Notes under the pieces: generated by a model
What the model saw: only the letters and a program-made list of their open reading frames with translations
Told to the model about the DNA's origin: nothing
Databases searched by the model: none
Origin: an uncultured Alphaproteobacteria bacterium
Lineage (GTDB): Bacteria; Pseudomonadota; Alphaproteobacteria; Rhodobacterales; Rhodobacteraceae
Length of the DNA stretch: 64,000 nt
NCBI GenBank assembly: GCA_902540655.1
Contig: CACBNQ010000001.1
Coordinates: forward strand, 1 to 64,000
Direction: 5' to 3'
In this document: in pieces, positions 38,360-46,555 of the stretch
How positions within the stretch are numbered: position 1 is the first letter of the stretch
Layout of the letters: each line of letters begins with the position of its first letter
Position numbers and translations under genes: made by a program

Positions 38360-39803
38360 TAAATACCAACATAGGCTGGAGCCACTTGACTTTCAGGAAA
38401 AAGCTTTCAATAAATTCAAATCCTCTGATATCGCAGCAATTTTTTTTGAGCAGGGTTTAGGAAAGACTAAAATTGCAATTGACTTAATGCTCCATTGGTT
38501 GCAAAACGGTGACCTTGACAAAATGTTTATCGTTGTCAAAAAAGGTCTCGTAAATAACTGGTATAGTGAAATTAAAAAACATACTTTCATGATCCCAGCA
38601 ATACTTTCCAATACGAAATCGAAAAATACTAGTGTTTTTATGTCTCGTGTAAATGTTTTGGTTTTGAACTATGAAATAATACTGAACGAATTTGAGAGAA
38701 TTTATGATCTTGGAAAGATTAGAAATCTTGGCATAATTTTAGATGAATCGGCAAAAATAAAAAACCCTGAAGCAAATATTTCAAAGAAGCTTCACCAAAT
38801 TTCAGACAGGTTCAAAAAAAAAGTAATCATGACAGGAACTCCTTCAGCAAATAGGCCCGAGGACTATTGGTCCCAAATATTTTTTTTAGATAGAGGCAAA
38901 TCTCTGGGCGAAAAACACAAGGTATTTTTTGAAAAAGTAAAAATTTCTAATGATCTTGTAGATGACCCTCAGTATCAAAATAAATTAATTAAAAACATAG
39001 AAGATATCAAAGAAAAGATTGCAGGTTTCACATTAAGAGAAACTAAAGATAGCTCGAGTATAGAACTCCCTGAAAAAATATTTGAAAATATCTTTATAGA
39101 ATTTTCTTCTGAACAAGGAAAAATTTATACGAAAGCGCTCACGGAATTGAGAACAAAAATAGAGAAGGAAAACATCTCATTTGAAGATAACGTAGAGGCA
39201 TTTTTAAAAAGAATAATTAGAATAAGACAAATTTGTTCGAACCCCAAAATGCTTGACTTAAGTTTTAACGAAAAGACTAACAGGTTACAAAAAACTCTGG
39301 AGCTAGTTCGATCGATAGCTGAGAAAAATGAAAAATGTATTATATGGACCTCCTTTAAATATAATATCAATTATTTGAAAGTATTCTTAGAGAAATTTAA
39401 TCCCGTTGCTTTAGACGGATCAATGCAGAATGATGAAAGAAAATTGAGTGTAACAAGGTTTCTTGAGCAAGAAGATACCAAGGTTTTGATAGCAACTCCT
39501 CAGTCCTCTAAAGAAGGACTTACTTTAACAGTTGCAAATCACTGTATATATTTTGACAGAACACTCAGCTTAGATGATTATCTTCAGTCACAAGACCGAA
39601 TACACAGAATAGGTCAGACTAAAAATTGCTTTTATTATAATCTTATAATAAAAAACTCGGTTGACGAGTGGGTTGAAAGTCTTATTGACGCAAAATCTTT
39701 ATTCGCAAAGCTTTCTATTGGAGACATATCTAATGTTGAGTTTTCAGAAAAAATAAAGTTTAATTTTGGAGAATTAATAAAAAAGGTACTCGAGGTAAGT
39801 TAG
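38352..39803 (+). CDS. SNF2-family SF2 helicase/translocase
   Basis: Walker A FEQGLGKTKIAI, motif II LDESAKIKN, motif III MTGTPS, motif VI QDRIHRIGQT. Confidence 0.92.
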   Translation: MHNKYQHRLEPLDFQEKAFNKFKSSDIAAIFFEQGLGKTKIAIDLMLHWLQNGDLDKMFIVVKKGLVNNWYSEIKKHTFMIPAILSNTKSKNTSVFMSRVNVLVLNYEIILNEFERIYDLGKIRNLGIILDESAKIKNPEANISKKLHQISDRFKKKVIMTGTPSANRPEDYWSQIFFLDRGKSLGEKHKVFFEKVKISNDLVDDPQYQNKLIKNIEDIKEKIAGFTLRETKDSSSIELPEKIFENIFIEFSSEQGKIYTKALTELRTKIEKENISFEDNVEAFLKRIIRIRQICSNPKMLDLSFNEKTNRLQKTLELVRSIAEKNEKCIIWTSFKYNINYLKVFLEKFNPVALDGSMQNDERKLSVTRFLEQEDTKVLIATPQSSKEGLTLTVANHCIYFDRTLSLDDYLQSQDRIHRIGQTKNCFYYNLIIKNSVDEWVESLIDAKSLFAKLSIGDISNVEFSEKIKFNFGELIKKVLEVS

Positions 39804-40903
39804 TGGCCGAAGAAGTTATTAATTATCAGAATTTCGAATTTGAAAAGGTTCCTTTTGAGAACCTTAAGTTTTGGCTTGATAATCCGAGAGTCTCCGATTG
39901 GTTTAAAGAAATGCAAGAAAGGCCCGGTGAGATTACAGATACTGATGCTAAACAGTATTTGGTTCACGGTGAAGGTAAAGAAGAATACAAAATTCAGAAA
40001 TTAGCTGATGATATTTGGAAAAATAATCTAGCTGATGAACTACTTGTTAATAAGATAAACCCATCGGGAGAATATATAGTTTTTGAAGGAAATCGGCGTC
40101 TCGGCGCACTTCATTATATATGGGAGACGTGGGGCGACCTCGCTAGCACCAAAGAAAAATTCACAGATATAAGTTGCAAAGTATATAATAACCTTGATGA
40201 AGACAGTATGCATCAGCTTGTCAAGATGTACCATGGGGAAGGCAAAAAACTTAGTTGGACACCTTATGCAACGGCTTTAAATAATTATTTAAGACATATG
40301 AACGGTACCCCGATAGAAAAGTTGGGCTATCAAGGTAAAAAAAATTCGATTCAAAAGGCGCGTACCGAAATCGAAGCAATTAGGTTAATGAATAGAAATG
40401 GAGTAACACAAAAAGACCGCTTTTCATACTTTTTGGTTTATCAAAAGTTTCTTGAACAAAAGGCGAGGAAAGATAGCAATCAACTTTTATTAGATAAGAT
40501 TTTTCCCGATGATAAGGAAGTAAATCTCAAAAAACTGGAGTACAATTTAGTCCAAGTATTTTTGTCAGATAGAAAGAACCACGGCGCAATAAATGTAAGA
40601 AATACATTGAAAGAAGTGTCTAAGAGTAAACTTGGTCAGCAAAAACTTAGAGCTTTCGTTCAATCAGGGGATTTCGATACTCTTCAACGTTGGGCTGAAG
40701 GAGCTGCTCCCTCTGGTAACGCTGAAAAGGTAGTATCTGGAATTGCTGATGATTTATGGAATCACCGAGACATAATTGAAAAAGCTATGGAAAAAAGTGG
40801 AGCAAATCTTGGGAAAAGAAACAAGATGAGACAATTACTCAGAAAAATTTATGCCTCTCTTTCAAAATATGACCCAGAACTATTTCCAGAAAAAGAAGAC
40901 TGA
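39803..40903 (+). CDS. ParB/sulfiredoxin-fold protein 2
   Basis: LKFWLDNPRV ... YIVFEGNRRLGALHYI; GTG start overlapping the upstream TAG. Confidence 0.8.
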   Translation: MAEEVINYQNFEFEKVPFENLKFWLDNPRVSDWFKEMQERPGEITDTDAKQYLVHGEGKEEYKIQKLADDIWKNNLADELLVNKINPSGEYIVFEGNRRLGALHYIWETWGDLASTKEKFTDISCKVYNNLDEDSMHQLVKMYHGEGKKLSWTPYATALNNYLRHMNGTPIEKLGYQGKKNSIQKARTEIEAIRLMNRNGVTQKDRFSYFLVYQKFLEQKARKDSNQLLLDKIFPDDKEVNLKKLEYNLVQVFLSDRKNHGAINVRNTLKEVSKSKLGQQKLRAFVQSGDFDTLQRWAEGAAPSGNAEKVVSGIADDLWNHRDIIEKAMEKSGANLGKRNKMRQLLRKIYASLSKYDPELFPEKED

Positions 40904-41009
40904 TTAAGGTTTCGGCCTAATTTTTAGGACTCATAATTTTTAAAAAATAAAGATATGGAAACCACGACTTAACGCTTTAACTTTGTGTTGCTCGCTTGTA
41001 TAATACGCC

Positions 41010-42626
41010 ATGGCAAATAAAAATATTTTACTTATCGAGCCCGACTACAAAAATAAATACCCTCCTCTAGGTCTTATGAAAATAGCACAGTATCATGGAC
41101 CTAATGGGAAGAGGGATAACGTCAAGTTTATTAAAGGAAAAGATAAAGAAGTCGAGAAACAAGTTTGGGATAGAATATACATCACTACCCTTTTCTCTTT
41201 TGAATGGAATAAAATATCCGAAACGATTGATTATGCTTCTAAAATAACAAACCAACAACATAATAAAATTTTTGTGGGTGGTATTGCGGCATCACTTATG
41301 AAGGGTAAGTTTTTAGAACAGGATAAATGGCGCGGCGTTCGAGTTATAGGAGGTTTGCTTGATAAATCGCCATCTGAGTCTTTAGAGCTTGATGAATTTG
41401 AAGAAGAATTATATTCAGATGACCTCTCGAGCACACCGATAGAAGACCTGATTCCAGATTACAGTATTTTGGACCAAGTAGATTACAAGTATCCAGTCTA
41501 TGATGCTTATTTTGCCTACGCTACACGAGGATGTGTTAGAAAGTGTTCTTTCTGCGGCGTACCAAAATTGGAAGGAGGAATGAGAGAGATGCCTCCATTG
41601 TCAAAGATTGTAAATGGGATAACCAATTTATATGGGGAAAAGAAAGACCTGATCTTGATGGACAATAACGTAGTAGCCTCTCCGCGTCTATCTGAAATAA
41701 TTGATGAGGTTGTGGACCTTGGGTTTGGTCCAGGCGCAACCATAATAAATTCGATAACAAAAAAACCAAATGTTAGAAGAGTAGATTTTAATCAAGGTGT
41801 TGATGCGCGAATCCTGGCTAAGTCTGAACATTTTATGAAACAATTAAGTAGGATTTGCCTATCGCCCCTTAGGATTGCATTTGACCATGTCGGTTTAATG
41901 AAACCTTATGAGCAAGCAGTTCGATATGCAAGTGCCTCTGGATTAAATTTTCTTTCAAACTATATGCTTTACAATTTCCACGATAGCCCTACTGACCTTT
42001 TTCAAAGAATGCGGATTAACGTGAGTTTAAATGAGGAACTAGGAACTCAGATATATTCATTTCCAATGCGCTATCAACCAACAGACAGGCCTGATAGAGG
42101 GCACATTGGTAAACATTGGAATAAATATTATTTGAGATCGATTCAGCTTATACTTCAGGCAACTCATGGGGTTGTTAGTGGATCGCCCGATTTTTTCAAA
42201 AAAGCCTTCGGTGATACTGAAGAAGATTTTCATAATATTTTGAAACTTCCTCACAAGTTTATTTTTCATCGTGACTGGTATCAAAAATATGAGGGGCGTG
42301 CTGAGTTCGATGAGTACAGGTCACAATATAACAGTCTATCAGAATCTGAGAAAGAAGAGGTCTTAGAGTTATTATGTGAAAACACACAATCTCGTTATAA
42401 AGAAGCCTCTATGATGCTCAAGAATACGAAAGTACAGAATGTAGTTAAATTTTTTGAACCGCTTACAGCTGAGGAAACAATTAACATTTCACAAAAACAA
42501 AAGAAGCTTAAAAGTGAAAGTTTTGAAATTAAGATGATGGACGATGAAATAGTAGAGGACGCTGGTTTAGATCATGACCCAGAAAAAGAAACCGTAGAAC
42601 AATTTAAATCAGTTATAAACAGATAA
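41010..42626 (+). CDS. radical SAM protein (possibly with a B12-binding-like N-terminus)
   Basis: Cluster motif TRGCVRKCSFCGVPK (Cx3Cx2C); N-terminal LLIEPDYKNKYPPLGLMKIAQYH. Confidence 0.88.
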   Translation: MANKNILLIEPDYKNKYPPLGLMKIAQYHGPNGKRDNVKFIKGKDKEVEKQVWDRIYITTLFSFEWNKISETIDYASKITNQQHNKIFVGGIAASLMKGKFLEQDKWRGVRVIGGLLDKSPSESLELDEFEEELYSDDLSSTPIEDLIPDYSILDQVDYKYPVYDAYFAYATRGCVRKCSFCGVPKLEGGMREMPPLSKIVNGITNLYGEKKDLILMDNNVVASPRLSEIIDEVVDLGFGPGATIINSITKKPNVRRVDFNQGVDARILAKSEHFMKQLSRICLSPLRIAFDHVGLMKPYEQAVRYASASGLNFLSNYMLYNFHDSPTDLFQRMRINVSLNEELGTQIYSFPMRYQPTDRPDRGHIGKHWNKYYLRSIQLILQATHGVVSGSPDFFKKAFGDTEEDFHNILKLPHKFIFHRDWYQKYEGRAEFDEYRSQYNSLSESEKEEVLELLCENTQSRYKEASMMLKNTKVQNVVKFFEPLTAEETINISQKQKKLKSESFEIKMMDDEIVEDAGLDHDPEKETVEQFKSVINR

Positions 42627-42628
42627 AG

Positions 42629-43936
42629 ATGGAAGAAAAAAGTAGTAGTGCGGTATCGGTAGATCAAATTACAGTAGGAAAAGACTTACTTGAGCTTTTG
42701 TCATCAGGTATGTACCTAGACCCTCTGACGATCTTTAGAGAGTATGTTCAAAATTCATGTGACTCAATTGAAGAAGCTGTCAAAAAAGGGGCGCTAAACT
42801 CTAATGACGAAGGACGAGTGTCAATAAGTATCAACCCTATAGACCGAACAGTGACCATTAAAGATAATGGAATTGGTATAGGATCAATATCTTTTCTTAA
42901 AACATTATTATCATTCGGTAATAGTGGAAAAAAAGAAACAGATGCCAGAGGGTTTCGTGGAATAGGGCGTCTTGCGGGTTTAGCTTATTGCCAAGAACTT
43001 GTTTTTCATAGCAAAACAAAAGAAGAAGATACGGTAAACGTTTTAACATGGGACTGCCGAAAACTTAAAAGTTTACTAGTCGATCCAAAGATAAAGTCTG
43101 GGCTGGCAGACATTGTGTCTCAGGCAACTAAATCAGAAAAGTTTAAGGCAACTAGTGAAACAGATAAGCACTTTTTTAAAGTAGAAATGAAGAAAATACT
43201 CAGAATAAAAAACGATGTCCTTCTAAACGCAAGCTTAATCGAGCAATATTTATCCCAAGTCGCTCCAGTTCATTTCTCAGATGATTTTAAATTTAAGGAG
43301 CAAATAAGGTCTCATTTAAATAAATACTGTAATCTACAAGAACATAATATCTTTATTGGGGAAAATAAGGTCTTAAGACGTTTTAGAAACCATTTTGAAT
43401 TCTCTACTAAGGTTACCGATTACTTTACAGAATTTGAGGAAATAAAAGTTGTAGATAATGATGAAAATTTGCTAGCCGTCGGATTTTTACTTCATCATTC
43501 TTACTATGGAGCGATAAATAGGACTGCCGATATCGCAGGATTAAGAGCAAGGTCTGGAAACATTCAAATTGGCACTAATGTATTGTTTCTCGATCTTTAC
43601 CCCGAGCAAAGATTTAATGCATGGACCATAGGTGAGATACATGTATTGAGCGATAAACTTGTTCCGAATGGGCGAAGAGACGACTTTGAAAAAAGTAACC
43701 AATATTACAATTTTTTAAATTATGTTAGCTTAATTACAAAAAGGGTTTCTGACATATGCCGTCAGAAATCTCTCCAGAGAAATCAAGAAAAGGTGTTCGA
43801 CTTTTCTAAAATTAAGTCTCAAAGGAAAGATGAAAGTGCAAAGAACATAATCAAAGAGGTTAAAAAAAGCATAAAAGACGAAAAAAAACTTACATTGATC
43901 AAAACAGTAATATATGACGAGCTTTCTAAGTACTAA
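42629..43936 (+). CDS. HSP90/GHKL-type ATPase
   Basis: FREYVQNSCDSIEEA, IKDNGIGIG, GFRGIGRLAGL Bergerat-fold motifs. Confidence 0.85.
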   Translation: MEEKSSSAVSVDQITVGKDLLELLSSGMYLDPLTIFREYVQNSCDSIEEAVKKGALNSNDEGRVSISINPIDRTVTIKDNGIGIGSISFLKTLLSFGNSGKKETDARGFRGIGRLAGLAYCQELVFHSKTKEEDTVNVLTWDCRKLKSLLVDPKIKSGLADIVSQATKSEKFKATSETDKHFFKVEMKKILRIKNDVLLNASLIEQYLSQVAPVHFSDDFKFKEQIRSHLNKYCNLQEHNIFIGENKVLRRFRNHFEFSTKVTDYFTEFEEIKVVDNDENLLAVGFLLHHSYYGAINRTADIAGLRARSGNIQIGTNVLFLDLYPEQRFNAWTIGEIHVLSDKLVPNGRRDDFEKSNQYYNFLNYVSLITKRVSDICRQKSLQRNQEKVFDFSKIKSQRKDESAKNIIKEVKKSIKDEKKLTLIKTVIYDELSKY

Positions 43937-43999
43937 AACCTAGAATAGAAATCTTTCTGCTGAATAAAAATTCAATAGACAAAACTGATAACAAAAAAA

Positions 44000-46528
44000 T
44001 TAAATACCTAGAATTTTTTGCCAAAAGCCTTTCTTTTGCCAATAAAATCCTTTACTTCTCTGATATTTTAAACCTTTACTCTTTGCCTGCTCAATTATCT
44101 CTAATAAAACGCTTGCCTGAGAAAAACTTAAAGACTTATTTTTTTCAACTTTAATTATACACATGTCAAGAAAATCGATATGTTCCTGCAAAAAATCACC
44201 CCTTGATTTTAACCATTGCCTGAGGGTTTTCAACTCACTTGGCGAATATGAATCTGCTTCACTGATAACCTCATCTTTATTAATTGATACTTCAAATTTT
44301 ATCTTTTCTTTCTCATCTTTTTTACTTTTAACTTCCTCCTTTTTTGAGGTAGCCTCAGAGGATAATTCTTTTTTGAGGTTTGCAGGCTTCCATTTATAGA
44401 GCTCCTGCAAGCTCACATTGGTCTCGGCAGTATTATAGGAGATACACTTAAAGACGATATGCACGGGTTTGTTTTGCTGAGGTACATGCCATTCATACTC
44501 TAACGTTCCACAGTAGATAAAAGGCAGTGAAGTTCCTTTATGCTTTTCAATCATTCGACAAAATAAGAGTACTGTTAACTCTTTATTTATTATTTTTTTA
44601 ATCATAGGTGTTTCAAGATGTTGATTATTTTGACTGTCCCAATGAAAACTATGTTCGTTAAAATAATCGTTGTATTTAAACTCGACCTCTTTATTTCTCT
44701 TATCTAAAGTGCAAAAGAGAAAAATATATTTCTTCTTGAATGATACAATTCCTTCTCGAGAGATCGAAAACCTATCAGTTTTTAGAACTTCATCTAAATC
44801 TCTCCTCTTATATTTTTTTCCACGCTCAAGACGATGGTGTATCTCAATAGTATTTTGTTCAGAGGAATTGGAGGGTTCTTTTGGAATACTTTTACCGCGT
44901 GGTTCAGACATTGCTGCACAGTACTGACAGCGGTTTGTTCCGGGCGCAACTTCCAGTCTAATTTTTTCTAGGGGCTCACCGCACCGCTCACAAAATTCAT
45001 TGGAATAAAGAGAGATTCCCTTTTTATCAAGCATATATATGAGAGATTTTCTACTCCTTTGGAAATATTTTTCTAATTCTTCAAAGTTTGTTTCTGACTG
45101 ATATTTATCGAGTAGTATGTTTTTCTCTAATTCCGTTATTTTGAAGCCATGATTCAATAAAAAACCTTTCTTCAAATTTTCCACCCTTTTTTCTTCTAAC
45201 TCTGTTTTTAATAAACCCGTTTCTTCAAAACCTTCTTGTTCCTCAATTTTAAAAAAATCTTTGAACTGATCTTGGTACTCTGGTGGTAAAGTGTCTCTAT
45301 TTTCCCCAAATTCACTTGCTTGATAGCCCATTCGTTCTGCTATTTGGAATAATTTTTCAACTCTATCTATTATCTCCTCACTCATTTTTAGATTGTCTGA
45401 TGGTAATTCACCATATTTACTATACTCCTCTAAAATCGGTAACGCTGACTGAAGGATTTCTCGGTCTTCAATCTCAATTTTTTTAGTCCTTTTTGACCAT
45501 TGAATTAATTGCTGTATTTCAGCGGATCCTTTTTCTTTAAGCACATGAAAAGTTTTAGAAACTTTGTCATTATGGCGCTTCTTAGGTATCTCCTGTGTAG
45601 TTGCCTTTGGTATTTTATTTTTTCCTAAAGGCTTATACGACTGCAACTCAGAAATTACTTTCTTGAAAGGATATTGATCAATTTTAGAATTTATATTGTC
45701 AGTTTTAATACCAAGAGAATCTGGTAGGTCATAATCAACAGAGCCCCTTAAAGCATAATCAGCAAACTCTTCATCTTCGTGTTCTTCATAAGTATCTGTT
45801 TGTTCATCTAAATCAAAAGCGTCCCCGGTCGTGCTATTAATCAAAATTTTGTCATCATATCGTTCTTTATGTCGAATTCTTTCCGGTTTATTTTCTTTCT
45901 GAATTTTCTCTTCCTCGTTTATTTTTTCAATAGTATTTTTTCTTATTCTTTTCTTTTCATCAAAGCTGGGGTCCTTGGCTTTAATTAGTGTCACTAAATC
46001 ACAAATATTAAACTCAATATTCAAATCGATTAAAGTTTTTGTCTTAATGGAATATCTTTTCATCATTATTCCATCAGAAAATAGTGATATACGCAGTCTC
46101 TTTACTGGATACTCGAGAATGATATCAGCTAGGTCGCTGGCATTCTCTGTTGCCCGGAAGTCATTTTTATTTGCTTTTTTCAGGCCAACAAAAAAATTGT
46201 AAACATTTAAAATTTTATCATAAAGCGAATCTTTATTGAGAAGATACTTTGACTTAGCACCCTCGAAACAGGTTGTATAGAGATCAAGTATTTCATCCTC
46301 GAAATAATATGCATAGCCTTCGACCATTTTTGCTTTCCCTTCAAAAGGTCCTGTAATCAATTCTCCTTTGAATTGAGAAAACTTATCAGTACAATGAATT
46401 AGAAAGTCATCAGATGATATTTCTTCCTGACCATTGCCGCCGCCCTTAATAAGAAATCTTAAATCGTTTAACTCTTTCGATATACGATCATTTATATCTC
46501 TTGTCTCGTTTAACTCATTATTTGGCAT
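44000..46528 (-). CDS. large hypothetical protein with DksA/TraR-like zinc finger
   Basis: FCERCGEPLEKIRLEVAPGTNRCQYC matches the C-x2-CG...RLEA.P....C..C pattern of DksA/TraR zinc fingers. Confidence 0.7.
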   Translation of the reverse strand: MPNNELNETRDINDRISKELNDLRFLIKGGGNGQEEISSDDFLIHCTDKFSQFKGELITGPFEGKAKMVEGYAYYFEDEILDLYTTCFEGAKSKYLLNKDSLYDKILNVYNFFVGLKKANKNDFRATENASDLADIILEYPVKRLRISLFSDGIMMKRYSIKTKTLIDLNIEFNICDLVTLIKAKDPSFDEKKRIRKNTIEKINEEEKIQKENKPERIRHKERYDDKILINSTTGDAFDLDEQTDTYEEHEDEEFADYALRGSVDYDLPDSLGIKTDNINSKIDQYPFKKVISELQSYKPLGKNKIPKATTQEIPKKRHNDKVSKTFHVLKEKGSAEIQQLIQWSKRTKKIEIEDREILQSALPILEEYSKYGELPSDNLKMSEEIIDRVEKLFQIAERMGYQASEFGENRDTLPPEYQDQFKDFFKIEEQEGFEETGLLKTELEEKRVENLKKGFLLNHGFKITELEKNILLDKYQSETNFEELEKYFQRSRKSLIYMLDKKGISLYSNEFCERCGEPLEKIRLEVAPGTNRCQYCAAMSEPRGKSIPKEPSNSSEQNTIEIHHRLERGKKYKRRDLDEVLKTDRFSISREGIVSFKKKYIFLFCTLDKRNKEVEFKYNDYFNEHSFHWDSQNNQHLETPMIKKIINKELTVLLFCRMIEKHKGTSLPFIYCGTLEYEWHVPQQNKPVHIVFKCISYNTAETNVSLQELYKWKPANLKKELSSEATSKKEEVKSKKDEKEKIKFEVSINKDEVISEADSYSPSELKTLRQWLKSRGDFLQEHIDFLDMCIIKVEKNKSLSFSQASVLLEIIEQAKSKGLKYQRSKGFYWQKKGFWQKILGI

Positions 46529-46555
46529 AGACGCTTCATTACACTATTTAGCTTT

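Noticed and set aside
36810-43936. Calling this Dnd, Dpd, BREX or DISARM
   Set aside because: No DndC/PAPS-reductase, TGT-like DpdA, PglZ/BrxL or methyltransferase motifs found in the ORFs.
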